Source: Ferrimonas marina (GTDB lineage Bacteria > Pseudomonadota > Gammaproteobacteria > Enterobacterales > Shewanellaceae). From it: a DNA stretch of 64,000 nucleotides. This document shows, in pieces, positions 8,115 to 17,180 of the stretch. The notes below the pieces were generated by a model. That model worked only from the letters and a program-made list of their open reading frames with translations. It searched no databases and was not told where the DNA came from. The DNA lies in contig NZ_FQXG01000008.1 in assembly GCF_900129905.1 (NCBI RefSeq), positions 136,152 to 200,151 of the forward strand, read 5' to 3'. Every line of letters begins with the position of its first letter. The first letter of the stretch is position 1. Made by a program: the position numbers and the translations under genes.

Positions 8115-8627
8115 TCAAAGAGCGCGAATCCGGGCGATCTCTTCCGGCGGGATGCCCAGCGACTGCAAAAAGCGTTGGTGCTCCTCCGGCTCCCTCTGCT
8201 CAAAGTGGCGGTGCCATTGACTCATTGCCGCCTCGTCCAGCCCTGCCGCCTGCATGATGGCAACCCAGCGGGCCTTGTCCATCGGCGCGCTGCTGGCAGG
8301 TTGCTCATCCTGTAGTACCGCCATGATTGCCCTTTGCTGCTGCCGCAAGCCATCGATCTCCCGCTCCAGCTGGTGAAAATGTTCGGTCAACACCCGCTGC
8401 TGCTCGTTGCCATCGTCCCGATTGAGCAGCGACCGGATCTGGGCGATGGGCAGGCCGTAGCTGCGAAAGGCGGTGATCCTGGACAGTTGATTCTCAGCCT
8501 CGCTGCCGTAGTAACGGTAGCCCTGATCGGAACGGTGACTGGGTTGCAGCAACCCCTCCCGCTCGTAGTACAGCAAGGTGGTGCGGGACAGGCCGAATCG
8601 ACGGGCCAGTTGAGTAATGGTGTGCAA
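8115..8627 (-). CDS. MerR-family transcriptional regulator
   Basis: 170 residues. The N-terminal MerR helix-turn-helix is clear: ITQLARRFGLSRTTLLYYEREGLLQPS, then YRYYG and the RITAFRSYGLPIAQIRSLL helices. A dimerisation coiled coil (about 80-105) and a C-terminal region with W, H and E-rich segments follow. No metal-binding cysteine cluster is present, so it is not a MerR/ZntR/CueR metal sensor. It lies 26 bases after the EamA transporter gene on the same strand and may regulate it. Confidence 0.9.
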   Translation of the reverse strand: MHTITQLARRFGLSRTTLLYYEREGLLQPSHRSDQGYRYYGSEAENQLSRITAFRSYGLPIAQIRSLLNRDDGNEQQRVLTEHFHQLEREIDGLRQQQRAIMAVLQDEQPASSAPMDKARWVAIMQAAGLDEAAMSQWHRHFEQREPEEHQRFLQSLGIPPEEIARIRAL

Positions 8628-8653
8628 TGGCAGCTCCGATGTTGACGAGGTGT

Positions 8654-9592
8654 TCAGTCAGACCGCTTTCGTCGGGCGCGGGTGGTTAAGCCTGGCAGCA
8701 GCGCCGAAGCCAGCAGGATAAGCAACCCGGACCAGGCCAGGGCGTTGGGGACTTCAGCAAACAGGCCGTAGCCCAGGGCCAGGGCGTAGATCATCTTAGC
8801 GTACTCGACCTGGGCAATGCGGTGGGCCGGGCAGTGTTTCAGGGCGGTAATGCCAAGGCCGGTGGCCAGTGCCGACAAAGCACCCACCGCCATTAACAGA
8901 CCCCATTGGTTTGGGGTTGGGTGTTGCCACTGCAATAGGGCCGGCACCAGCACCAACATACCGACCGCCAGGGCCTGGATCCCCAGAAGCAGCAGGCGGG
9001 ACTCGCTCTGCGCCAAGCGACGCACGCAACTGGCTGCAATCGCCGTGGCCATGGCGGCACCCAACCCGGCCAATATCGGCCAGAGTGCCGGGTGGTCAAA
9101 GCGCGGCTGGACCATCAACATCACGCCGACAAAACCAACGGCTATGGCCCACCAGCGCTCAGGGGGGATCGATTCTTTTAATACCCCGGTGGCGATGATG
9201 GCGGCAAAGGGCACGTAGACAAAGCCCAGTGCGGTGGCGTCCGCCAGTGGCAGCTGGCTGACCGCCAGATAGCCCAGTGACAGCGCCGCCAGGGCCGCGA
9301 CAATGCGCAGCAGGTGCAGCGGCCAATGGCTGGGGATCAGCGAGCGGGCCTCAACCCCCTTGCAAAACGGCAACAGCAGCAGCAGGAACACCACTTGGCG
9401 GCAAAACAGGATCTGCGCCAGACCGATATCGTCGCTGAGTAGCCGGACCAGGGCCCCAATCAGCACAAACAATCCGGTGGCGAACAGCGCCAACAGCAGG
9501 CCGGTGGAGGGAGACGACCAGGTCCACTGGCGTGATATTGGGATTGACCAACGGCGTGACTTGGAACGAAACAGAGGCAATGGCAGAGACAT
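8654..9592 (-). CDS. EamA-family (DMT superfamily) transporter
   Basis: 312 residues with ten hydrophobic segments arranged as two EamA repeats. The first includes LLSDDIGLAQILFCRQVV and ADATALGFVYVPFAAIIATGVLKE; the second ends ILLASALLPG. The ADA.AL.....P....A..LKE pattern at the end of TM4 is typical of drug/metabolite transporters. The N-terminal 25 residues are basic and unusually long, so the true start may lie downstream. The substrate is unknown. It is followed closely by the MerR-type gene. Confidence 0.88.
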   Translation of the reverse strand: MSLPLPLFRSKSRRWSIPISRQWTWSSPSTGLLLALFATGLFVLIGALVRLLSDDIGLAQILFCRQVVFLLLLLPFCKGVEARSLIPSHWPLHLLRIVAALAALSLGYLAVSQLPLADATALGFVYVPFAAIIATGVLKESIPPERWWAIAVGFVGVMLMVQPRFDHPALWPILAGLGAAMATAIAASCVRRLAQSESRLLLLGIQALAVGMLVLVPALLQWQHPTPNQWGLLMAVGALSALATGLGITALKHCPAHRIAQVEYAKMIYALALGYGLFAEVPNALAWSGLLILLASALLPGLTTRARRKRSD

Positions 9593-9770
9593 AAACCGTT
9601 TTAGGTCGATGGGCGGATCGCCAGCATGAACCCTGCACTAATAGACGGGTCAAGACGAAGTCGACGTTGGTCCAGCGGTCTTGGCGGGCTGACGCCGACT
9701 ACACTCTGCGGGTCTGCGCCGTGCAGTGCTAATGAGTACGGCGGCCCTGTAATTGGTTGATGAGGTGCCT

Positions 9771-10385
9771 ATGTCCCGATGGTTCGCCCTGCTGATGCTG
9801 CTGCCTGGCAGCGCCCTGTGTGCCACCCTCGATGTGCTCCACTTCGGTTACGCTGATCCTCAGCAGGGCCGGGTCGGCAGCACCATCTCGCTGATCCGCG
9901 CCGGCGATCAGATCATCGTGGCGGATCCCGGCATGAGCCGGGAGGAAGCCTGGTTCCAGGTGCTGGATGACATGATGGGACTGGGTGTGACCCCGGAGCA
10001 GGTCACCCAGGTGTTCATCAGCCACCACCATCCGGATCACCTCACCCGGGTGGGCGTTTTCCCCAATGCCGAGCTGGTGGACTATCAGGCCATCTACCAC
10101 CACGATGGCCTGCGTCCCCACGAGGACAACTATCAGTTGGCGCCGGGAGTGACCCTGGTCCGCACGCCGGGGCACACCGCTGAGGATGCCAGCTTGCTGG
10201 TGGAAACCGAGCAGGGGGTGTTCCTGCTGACCCATATGTGGTGGAGCGAGCAGGGGCCGGAGATCGACCCGCTGGCAGAAGATCAGGCCCAGCTGGAGCA
10301 GTCCCGCCAGGCACTGATAGACCGGGTGGACTGGATCGTTCCCGGTCACGGTGCCCCCTATCCTAATCCCGCCAAATCCCGCTAG
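9771..10385 (+). CDS. Exported metallo-beta-lactamase-fold hydrolase
   Basis: 204 residues. The N-terminal MSRWFALLMLLPGSALCATL looks like a signal peptide. The zinc motif ISHHHPDHLTR fits HxHxDH at about residues 83-90, followed by a later metal histidine in TPGHTAEDA and a terminal IVPGHGAPYP. The metal ligands are therefore intact. It resembles small MBL hydrolases of the YcbL/MBLAC1 type, but the substrate is unknown. The start is supported by GAGGTG five bases upstream. The yqhD gene follows 21 bases later on the same strand, so the two may be co-transcribed. Confidence 0.88.
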   Translation: MSRWFALLMLLPGSALCATLDVLHFGYADPQQGRVGSTISLIRAGDQIIVADPGMSREEAWFQVLDDMMGLGVTPEQVTQVFISHHHPDHLTRVGVFPNAELVDYQAIYHHDGLRPHEDNYQLAPGVTLVRTPGHTAEDASLLVETEQGVFLLTHMWWSEQGPEIDPLAEDQAQLEQSRQALIDRVDWIVPGHGAPYPNPAKSR

Positions 10386-10406
10386 TCAGCAGGGCAAGGA
10401 GTCGTG

Positions 10407-11555
10407 ATGAAATTCAGTTTCGACAACGCCACCGAGATCCACTTTGGCCAGGGCCAAATCGCCCAGATTGCCGAGGCGATCCCTCCCGGGGCAAAGGTAC
10501 TGCTGACCTACGGCGGCGGATCCATTAAACAGAACGGCGTCTATGACCAGGTGGTAGCGGCCCTGAGCCAGCACCAGTGGGGCGAGTTCTCCGGCATCGA
10601 GGCCAACCCCCAGTACGACACCCTGATGGCCGCGGTCGCGATGATCCGGCAGGAGGGGTACGACTACCTGCTGGCGGTGGGGGGCGGCTCGGTGGTGGAT
10701 GGCACCAAGTTCCTCTCGGTGGCAGCGCCATTCCAGGGCGAAGACCCCTGGGCGATCCTGGCCGAGGGGATCAGCTCTCAAGGGGCGTTGCCCTTAGGCT
10801 GTGTGCTAACCCTGCCGGCCACAGGTTCCGAGAGCAACATCGCCGCGGTAGTCTCCCGCGGTGGCAGCAAGCTGTTCTTCTACGACCGTCGGGTACGGCC
10901 CAAGTTTGCGGTGCTCGATCCCAGCGTCACCCTGAGCCTGTCGCCCCGCCAGGTGGCCAACGGCGTGGTGGATGCCTATGTCCACGTCATGGAGCAGTAC
11001 CTTACTTACCCGGTGCACGCCAAGGTGCAGGACCGCTTTGCCGAGGGCCTGCTGTTGACCCTGATGGAGGAGGGCCCCAAGGCGCTGGAGCAACCGGATG
11101 ACCTGACGGTGCGAAGTAACCTGATGTGGGCAGCGACCATGGCGCTCAACGGCCTGATAGGCGCCGGGGTGCCGCAGGACTGGACTACCCATATGATTGG
11201 CCATGAGCTAACCGCACTCTATGGCGTTGACCACGCCCGCTCCCTCAGCATCATGCTGCCGGCGGTGATGTGGGAGCGACGGGAGGCCAAGCGGGCCAAG
11301 CTGTTGCAGTATGCCCGGCGGGTGCATGGCATCACCGATGGCGCCGAGGATGCCCGGGTACAGGGGGCGATCGAGGCCACCGTGGCGTTCTTCCGTCACA
11401 TGGGCGTGCCCACCAGTCTGTCGGAGGCGGAGATCGGCCCGGAGGCGGTGGAGCAGGTTCTGGCCAATCTTAAGGCCCATGGCCGCGAGGCGATGGGGGA
11501 GCACGGCGACATCGGCCTGCAGCAGTGCCGGGCCATCCTCGAGTCCGCGCTGTAA
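10407..11555 (+). CDS. yqhD: NADPH-dependent iron/zinc alcohol dehydrogenase YqhD
   Basis: 382 residues, close to E. coli YqhD. Matching features are the N-terminal ATEIHFGQGQIAQI, the NADPH-binding TYGGGSIKQNGVYDQV and LAVGGGSVVDGTKF, TLPATGSESNIAAVVS, and the metal ligands in DAYVHVMEQY and IGHELTALYGVDHARSLSI. YqhD reduces short-chain aldehydes, including products of lipid peroxidation, using NADPH. A GTG codon directly before the ATG is an equally possible start. The gene runs into dkgB from the other strand with a shared terminator, an association of aldehyde-detoxifying enzymes also seen for yqhD and dkgA in enterics. Confidence 0.95.
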   Translation: MKFSFDNATEIHFGQGQIAQIAEAIPPGAKVLLTYGGGSIKQNGVYDQVVAALSQHQWGEFSGIEANPQYDTLMAAVAMIRQEGYDYLLAVGGGSVVDGTKFLSVAAPFQGEDPWAILAEGISSQGALPLGCVLTLPATGSESNIAAVVSRGGSKLFFYDRRVRPKFAVLDPSVTLSLSPRQVANGVVDAYVHVMEQYLTYPVHAKVQDRFAEGLLLTLMEEGPKALEQPDDLTVRSNLMWAATMALNGLIGAGVPQDWTTHMIGHELTALYGVDHARSLSIMLPAVMWERREAKRAKLLQYARRVHGITDGAEDARVQGAIEATVAFFRHMGVPTSLSEAEIGPEAVEQVLANLKAHGREAMGEHGDIGLQQCRAILESAL

Positions 11556-11582
11556 GGCAGCCAGACCAAGTCTTGAGAAACG

Positions 11583-11616
11583 ACAACGGGCCACCCTTGG
11601 CAGGGTGGCCCGTTGT
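11583..11616. terminator. Strong hairpin between yqhD and dkgB
   Basis: A 14-base perfect stem ACAACGGGCCACCC/GGGTGGCCCGTTGT around a 6-base loop. There is no long T run, so termination may be only partly factor-independent. It sits between the two convergent stops. Confidence 0.75.
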
Positions 11617-11628
11617 GTTGTTGCCGGC

Positions 11629-12435
11629 TTAATCCCAGTTGGGGGCAAAGTCCGGGTTGGCGATGCGCTGGTTGCGGTCCAGCGTGGCGATCTGCGCCAT
11701 CTCATCCTCGCTCAGGGTCAACTGCAACGAGGCGAGGTTGGCCTCCAGGTTGGCGCGCTTGGTGGAGGAGGGGATGGTGGGCAGGCCGCGCTGGCGGATC
11801 CAGGCCAGTGCCACCGCCGCCGGGTTGCTCTGATGGCGCTCGGCGATCTGTTGCAGCACCGGCTCCTTGAATACGTCGCCCACCGCCAGCGGCATGTAGC
11901 CGGTGACCGTTACCTGGTGCTGGTGACAGAACTCCACCACAGCGTTGTTCTGCAGGAAGGGATGAACCTCCACCTGGTTGGTCAGCAGCGCGCCCTCACC
12001 GAGGATGGCGATTGCTTGCTCCATCTGGGCAACGGTGAAGTTGGATACGCCGATGTGGCGAGTCAGACCCAGGGTCTGCGCCTGCTTGAGGCAGGTCAGG
12101 TAGTCCGCCATGGGGACGCTGTCGTCGGTCAGTGGCCAGTGGATCAGCAGCAGATCGACGTACGGGGTTTGCAGCTTCTCCAGGCTCTCTTTGACGCTGT
12201 CCAGGAACTTGGCCGGGCTGAGGCGATCCATCCACACCTTGGTGGTAACGAACAGCTCGTCACGTGCCACGCCGCTGTCACGCAGGGCGTCGCCGACCTC
12301 CTGTTCATTGCCGTAGATCTGGGCGGTGTCGATGTGGCGGTAGCCTGCCTCCAGGGCCATCGCAACCGATTGATAGGCGGTGTCGCCCTCCAGTCGGAAG
12401 GTGCCTGCGCCCAGTGCCGGTAGCGCTCCGTTCAT
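11629..12435 (-). CDS. dkgB: Aldo/keto reductase, 2,5-diketo-D-gluconate reductase B type
   Basis: 268 residues, the length of E. coli DkgB (267), with the same landmarks throughout: LGAGTFRLEGDTAYQSV, GYRHIDTAQIYGNE (catalytic Asp and Tyr), TTKVW, LLLIHWP (catalytic His), IGVSNFTVAQME, TNQVEVHPFLQN, IPSSTKRANLEANL, and the terminal APNWD. It is a monomeric TIM-barrel enzyme that reduces aldehydes and alpha-keto compounds with NADPH. The start at AAGGAGACAGC-N5-ATG is clear; an extension of 21 codons upstream is unlikely. Confidence 0.95.
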   Translation of the reverse strand: MNGALPALGAGTFRLEGDTAYQSVAMALEAGYRHIDTAQIYGNEQEVGDALRDSGVARDELFVTTKVWMDRLSPAKFLDSVKESLEKLQTPYVDLLLIHWPLTDDSVPMADYLTCLKQAQTLGLTRHIGVSNFTVAQMEQAIAILGEGALLTNQVEVHPFLQNNAVVEFCHQHQVTVTGYMPLAVGDVFKEPVLQQIAERHQSNPAAVALAWIRQRGLPTIPSSTKRANLEANLASLQLTLSEDEMAQIATLDRNQRIANPDFAPNWD

Positions 12436-12648
12436 AGATGCTGTCTCCTTGTTGTGCTTGCCCGCATTATTTTCGAGCGGGCTAATAGGGTACAGCAAAC
12501 TCAGGACAAAAGGCTTTTGTCATATTGGCAATAATCGGTCTGGGTTTTGAGGCGCGAAGCACAAAGACGCGACAGCGGAGTGCACTCGGCGGGCACAGCA
12601 TGGCACAGACCACTTGCGATGGCAGTGGGGGCTGCTTATGGTGTGGCC

Positions 12649-13440
12649 ATGATGTACAGGATCCCCGGCCGACTGGCCAAGCTTCGAACCCCCTTGCTGT
12701 TGGCCTGGGCAGCCTTGGTGCTGTTGGGGTGTAGCAGTGCCAAATCCAGCTCGGTAGTGCCGCAGCGGCAGTTGGATGAGACCGTGGTGGTGATCCATGG
12801 TCTGGGCCGCAGTGGTTACTCCATGCGCCGACTGACTGAGCAGTTTGAACAGGCCGGCTACCATACCCACGTGGTAGACTACGACTCCTTGGGGGAGGAT
12901 CTGGACCAGGTGGTGGAGCAGGTTGAACAGCAACTGACCGGCTGCTGCAGCGACACCCAGCAGGTGCACTTTGTTGGCCACTCTCTCGGCGGTTTGCTTA
13001 CCCGCATCTATTTCACCCAGCCGCAAAGCGCCGCGCTGGCCGAACGACTTGGCCGAGTGGTGATGATCGGTACCCCCAACCATGGCAGCGCCCTGGTGGA
13101 CCGGTTTGAGCAGCACTGGTGGATGAAGTGGATGGGGGGCACCACCCTGGCACTGGCCACCGATGGGGTAAGCCAGCAGTTGCCACTGCCTCCCTTTGAA
13201 GCCGGGATCATCGCCGGTGACGATCGCCCCGCCGTGGCAGGCTGGATCAGCGACCCGGTACTGGGAGAAGCCAATGATGGCCTGGTGGCGGTCAGCTCAA
13301 CCCAGCTGGCCAATATGGCGGATTTCATCCTGCTGGACATCAACCACTGGGCGATGCGCTACGACCGGGAGGTCGGCCGCCAGGCTATCCACTTCCTTCA
13401 GCATGGCCAATTTGATCACCCCCAGGCCGAACCGCAGTAA
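12649..13440 (+). CDS. Lipoprotein alpha/beta hydrolase, lipase-like
   Basis: About 263 residues. The signal sequence ends in the lipobox LLGC (cysteine near residue 28), so the protein is probably lipid-anchored. The alpha/beta-hydrolase core is clear: VVIHGLGRSGYSMRRL (oxyanion region), the nucleophile elbow GHSLGG with the catalytic serine, an aspartate region near EANDGLVAVSS, and the histidine in DINHWAMRYDREV. It resembles small triacylglycerol lipases. The start is uncertain because no good ribosome site is visible; ATG codons at 12619, 12649 and 12652 are all possible. Confidence 0.82.
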   Translation: MMYRIPGRLAKLRTPLLLAWAALVLLGCSSAKSSSVVPQRQLDETVVVIHGLGRSGYSMRRLTEQFEQAGYHTHVVDYDSLGEDLDQVVEQVEQQLTGCCSDTQQVHFVGHSLGGLLTRIYFTQPQSAALAERLGRVVMIGTPNHGSALVDRFEQHWWMKWMGGTTLALATDGVSQQLPLPPFEAGIIAGDDRPAVAGWISDPVLGEANDGLVAVSSTQLANMADFILLDINHWAMRYDREVGRQAIHFLQHGQFDHPQAEPQ

Positions 13441-13633
13441 TCCAGGGCAGACGCACTGCGTTTGCCCCGGCCTTTGAAGCGATCCTCTATCCCCACATCC
13501 CTCTCCAGGTAGGACAGCAGCGAGCGATCGTTTGTTCAGCCTGGGATCAGCCCCGCTGCGCTAGCCTTTCTCCCACGTTATCAATACACAACACCTAATT
13601 TCGCGCAGGTGACGCGCTGCTGGCAGAAAGGGA

Positions 13634-14128
13634 GTGGAGCTGTTGGATTTTTTGCAACTGAGTGAACAATGGAACCGTGAGGATCGGCAGGTGGGCTTCT
13701 GGGTGGTCGGCCTGGGGCTGGCGGTACTGATGCTGCTGAGCTGGCGCTTGCAGGCACCGTTGCACCCGGTTAGCGAAGGGGCGGCAATGGTACTGCTGCC
13801 CGCGATCCTGGTGAGCTCAGCCCTGGTCGGCCTGAGACTGTGGCAGCAGCCCCGTCGTCTGGCCTCGCTCCATCGGCGCTACCGTCAACAGCCGGAGATG
13901 GCGCTCTCAACCCATCGCTATGCGTCAGACCGCGCCTTGCGCCGACTGAGTCGGGCCAAGTGGAGCTGGCTGGCAGTATCTGTGCTCGGGGTGTTGGTCT
14001 GGTGGCTGGCAGAGAGTGCAGAGCAGATGGGCTTTGCCGTGGGCCTTATCCTGGTGGCGGCATTTGGTCTGTTGCTGGTGAGCCTGCGCGAGTCACGCCT
14101 GGCGGATTACCTCGCCAGCCTGCGCTGA
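13634..14128 (+). CDS. Membrane protein of unknown function
   Basis: 164 residues from a GTG start preceded by AAAGGGA. Two pairs of hydrophobic helices (about 22-40 and 50-68, then 111-130 and 135-152) flank a basic cytoplasmic-type loop with RHRRYRQQPE-like sequence, RLASLHRRYR. No family motif is recognised. It stands alone between the lipase-like gene and a convergent small secreted-protein gene. Confidence 0.7.
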   Translation: MELLDFLQLSEQWNREDRQVGFWVVGLGLAVLMLLSWRLQAPLHPVSEGAAMVLLPAILVSSALVGLRLWQQPRRLASLHRRYRQQPEMALSTHRYASDRALRRLSRAKWSWLAVSVLGVLVWWLAESAEQMGFAVGLILVAAFGLLLVSLRESRLADYLASLR

Positions 14129-14161
14129 GCTGAACCGATCCGAGCCTAGCCTAGCTAAGCG

Positions 14162-14512
14162 CTACTGCACGCTGCAGTCTGCAGGGTGCTCCATCGCTTC
14201 CAACAGGTTACCCTGGTCGTCCACCACCGCCACCTCCAGCACGTAATGCTCTGGGATGAACCGCAGCAGCGCGGAAGGCTTGCCGGTGAGCCGCAGGGTC
14301 TGCCACTGCAGCGCCTCGCTGTAGCGGATCTCCGGCATCGCGATGCGCCCCTCCATCACCAGGGCATATCGGCTGATGTGCTTGTCGCCCTGGGAATCGA
14401 CGCTGATCTCGAACTGATGCGGCCCCCCATGGCAGGCATAGCGATACCCGGGTTCAAATATCAGGGCGTCTGCAGGGGGAAACATCAATAGCAACCACCA
14501 CACCATCCACAC
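14162..14512 (-). CDS. Small secreted protein, unknown function
   Basis: 116 residues with an N-terminal hydrophobic leader (MWMVWWLLLMFPPADALIF) that looks like a signal peptide. The mature part is beta-strand-rich and carries two cysteines (YACHG and ADCSVQ) that could form a disulfide. AGGAGTG lies just before the ATG. No family is recognised. Confidence 0.65.
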   Translation of the reverse strand: MWMVWWLLLMFPPADALIFEPGYRYACHGGPHQFEISVDSQGDKHISRYALVMEGRIAMPEIRYSEALQWQTLRLTGKPSALLRFIPEHYVLEVAVVDDQGNLLEAMEHPADCSVQ

Positions 14513-14627
14513 TCCTTTTGGCAGGCATAAGCTTGAGTGTAGCCGCCGCTGAGATCGGCGCTGATCCCGGCCTGTGCTAGACTGCCTGCCGCTCTAACCC
14601 AACTGTTTGCCATCCAAGGAACCCCGC

Positions 14628-15992
14628 TTGCCACACACTGAGTTTCACGCCTTGCCCTTAATGCCTGAGCTTCAAACGCAGCTCTCTGCCCTGGGGTTCA
14701 CCGAAATGACCGCGGTGCAGCGCCACGTATTGCCGCAACTGCTGGCCGGACAGAACCTTGTGGTGCAGGCACCTACCGGCGCGGGTAAAACCCTGGCGTT
14801 TGGCCTGACCCTGTTGCAGTCGATCTCCCGCTCGCAGCGACAGGTGCAGGGGCTGGTGGTCTGTCCTACCCGGGAGCTGGCAGAGCAGGTCACTGCTCGG
14901 CTGCAGGCTCTGGCCAAGGGGATGGCCAACACCCGGGTGCTTTGCCTGGCCGGTGGCACTCCTCTAGCGCCTCAGCAAGTCGCATTGCAGCAGGGCGTTC
15001 ACCTGGTGGTGGGCACACCAGGGCGGTTGGCGGATCTGCTGGCGCGGGGGGATCTCTCCCTGGCCGAGCTTGAGCTGATGGTGTTGGATGAGGCGGATCA
15101 GTTGATGATCCCCAGCTTGCAGCAGAGCATGGCCGCCATCGCATCGGCCATTCCCAAAGGCGCACAGCGGCTGCTGTTCAGTGCCACCTTTCCCGCCGCC
15201 CAGCGCGATGATTTTGCCCAGTGGGCCCAAGGGGCCGAGCAGGTGCTTATTCAGCCGGAGCAGGAACGGGTGGCCCAGTTCCAGTTGGTGCTGTCAGACG
15301 AACGAAAGCGGGAGCAGGCATTGCTGGCCTGGTTGAGCCAGGCGCAACCGAGTCGAGCATTGCTGTTTAACTCGACCCGGGCGCAAGCAAGGGAGCTGGC
15401 CAAGATGCTGGTGAGAGCTGGCCATTCGGCGCTGGCACTGCACGCGGATCTGGACCAGGGCCAGCGGGAGCGGGTGCTGCTGCGCTTTGCCAATGGCAGT
15501 GCACGGTTACTGGTGGCCACTGACGTGGCCGCCCGGGGGCTGGACCTGCCTGAGCTGCCCTGGGTCTGCAATGTTCAGCTGCCGGACAGTGCCGAAACCT
15601 ACCTGCACCGCATCGGCCGGGCCGGTCGCCAGGGGGATGAGGGCCAGGCAGTCAGCTTGCTGAATGAGGTGGAGCAGGCCCGTTTAGTCCAGTGGCAAGG
15701 GGGCCTGCTCACCCCCTATGCACTGAACACCGGTACAGCGGAAAACACGCCGCTGAAGGCAGAGATGCTGACGCTGGAGCTGGCGGCGGGTAAAAAGCAG
15801 CGGCTGCGTCCCGGGGATCTGCTGGGGGCGCTGACCCAGGCCCTGGCGGCAGAGGCGGTGGGGGAGATCCGGATCCGTAGCCAGGTCAGCTTCGTGGCGG
15901 TGAAGCGGACCCAGGCGCAGCGGGCATTGCAACAGTTGCAGCAACATCCCATCAAGGGACAGCAGATCCCGGTACGCTTGCTGCTGGCCTGA
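14628..15992 (+). CDS. dbpA: ATP-dependent RNA helicase DbpA
   Basis: 454 residues from a TTG start. DEAD-box motifs are in order: Q motif region MTAVQRHVLPQ, APTGAGKT (I), PTRELAEQ (Ia), GTPGR (Ib), DEAD (II), SAT (III), FANGSARLLVATDVAARGLD (V) and HRIGRAGR (VI). The C-terminal 75 residues carry the DbpA RNA-binding domain (LRPGDLLGALTQAL to IPVRLLLA), which in E. coli recognises hairpin 92 of 23S rRNA. This identifies DbpA rather than another DEAD-box helicase, with a role in 50S assembly. The TTG start, 8 bases after AAGGA, gives the length of the E. coli protein (457). Confidence 0.93.
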   Translation: MPHTEFHALPLMPELQTQLSALGFTEMTAVQRHVLPQLLAGQNLVVQAPTGAGKTLAFGLTLLQSISRSQRQVQGLVVCPTRELAEQVTARLQALAKGMANTRVLCLAGGTPLAPQQVALQQGVHLVVGTPGRLADLLARGDLSLAELELMVLDEADQLMIPSLQQSMAAIASAIPKGAQRLLFSATFPAAQRDDFAQWAQGAEQVLIQPEQERVAQFQLVLSDERKREQALLAWLSQAQPSRALLFNSTRAQARELAKMLVRAGHSALALHADLDQGQRERVLLRFANGSARLLVATDVAARGLDLPELPWVCNVQLPDSAETYLHRIGRAGRQGDEGQAVSLLNEVEQARLVQWQGGLLTPYALNTGTAENTPLKAEMLTLELAAGKKQRLRPGDLLGALTQALAAEAVGEIRIRSQVSFVAVKRTQAQRALQQLQQHPIKGQQIPVRLLLA

Positions 15993-16167
15993 GACAGCGA
16001 ATTGGCGTATTCATTCAGTACTGGAATGGGTTGTGTGATCCCGATCGGTGCTCACTTTTGCGAAAGGTGATCAAGGTCTGAAGTTGCTTCGAAGCGGTTT
16101 TTTATAATGCACCGCAGACAAATTCCGACAAACCCTCTGCGACACTCAACCACAAGAACTTAAAATC

Positions 16168-16596
16168 ATGTCTGAAGCCAGTCTCGCCTCGATCTTTCAT
16201 CCCAGCGGCAACCCCTCACTGCTGGCCATCCGGGAACTGCTGCCCGTGATCCCCGCCGCCGTCGCTGTGATTGACATGGAGTCTGGCCAGGTTTTGGCGG
16301 TCTCTCCCTCCGCCATGGCGATGTTTGGTGTCGACACCGAAGGGCTGTATTACATCCAGGATTTTTACTGTGATCCGACGATCTGGCCCCAGCGGCTGCA
16401 TCAGCTGCGCTCGCAGTCCGGCCTCATTGCCGCTTCCTCCCAGGTGCGAGATATCCACGGCAATGAGTTTCCCTCCTTTGGCCGAATGCAGCGGGCCGTA
16501 ATGGCGGGCCGCGAAGTGGCGGTGGTGTCGATGGAGAAGGGCTTTCATTACCGTGAGCGCTGCTGCGAAACGTCGGTCGCTTGCTATCAGATCTGA
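16168..16596 (+). CDS. Lone PAS-domain-like protein
   Basis: 142 residues. The central part (AAVAVIDMESGQVLAVSPSAMAMFGVDTEGL) has the strand-turn-helix pattern of a PAS domain (VIDMESGQVLAVSPSA), and later strands read RDIHGNEF and REVAVVSMEK. There is no kinase, GGDEF or helix-turn-helix output domain. The C-terminal RCCETSVACYQI has three cysteines. A TATAAT box lies at 16103-16108, about 60 bases upstream. Stand-alone PAS proteins may act as partners of another signalling protein; the partner is unknown. Confidence 0.7.
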   Translation: MSEASLASIFHPSGNPSLLAIRELLPVIPAAVAVIDMESGQVLAVSPSAMAMFGVDTEGLYYIQDFYCDPTIWPQRLHQLRSQSGLIAASSQVRDIHGNEFPSFGRMQRAVMAGREVAVVSMEKGFHYRERCCETSVACYQI

Positions 16597-16708
16597 TCCA
16601 ACACGCTTTTTCTTGGGCTGGTTTGGGGGTTGCCGGTGCTAGCTATTAGGGTTAGTGGGCGACGTCGACGACGTTGCGGCGTTCTCAGCCAGCACAAGGA
16701 GTGCCCCC

Positions 16709-17176
16709 ATGGCGTCCAAGGAAAAGCATTACGGCTTCAACACCCCTCAACGTTTGTTCGTCGGCTACACCCTGGCGGTGCTGGTCGACCTGACCGTCCT
16801 CAACCTGTTTGAGGAGTTCTGGTCCTACGTCACCATCGAATCCTTCAGCATCTCACTGGCGGCCGCCATCTTGCTGCAGGTGCTGCTCAAGCTCTCCATC
16901 GGCCTGGAGCACCGCCTAGCCGAGTACTTCAAAAGCAAACCCGGCACGGCGCCTAAGATCTACCGCGGCCTGTCCAGCTATCTCATCCTGGTGGGCTCCA
17001 AGATCGTGATGCTGGAGGCGGTGAACCTGCTGTTTGGCGACAAGGTCAGCTTTTCCGGCCCGCTCAACGGCGTGGTGGCGTTTTTCACCGTGATTTTCGC
17101 CATCCTGATTGCCGAAGTGGTGGTGGGTAAGATCTATTTTGCCCTTGAAGACAAACCAGAGCCGGCCCAGGCCTGA
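16709..17176 (+). CDS. Membrane protein of unknown function
   Basis: 155 residues with four likely membrane segments (about 14-36, 47-63, 82-104, 116-140) and hydrophilic ends. The C-terminus ends in an acidic, proline-rich tail. AAGGAG 8 bases before the ATG fixes the start; longer in-frame readings lack a ribosome site. No family recognised. It is convergent with the pentapeptide-repeat gene, only four bases away. Confidence 0.72.
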   Translation: MASKEKHYGFNTPQRLFVGYTLAVLVDLTVLNLFEEFWSYVTIESFSISLAAAILLQVLLKLSIGLEHRLAEYFKSKPGTAPKIYRGLSSYLILVGSKIVMLEAVNLLFGDKVSFSGPLNGVVAFFTVIFAILIAEVVVGKIYFALEDKPEPAQA

Positions 17177-17180
17177 CGGC

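Noticed and set aside
16021-16060. CRP-like TGTGATCCCGATCGGTGCTCAC upstream of the PAS gene
   Set aside because: The two half-sites are separated by about 13 bases instead of 6, so it does not fit a CRP site.
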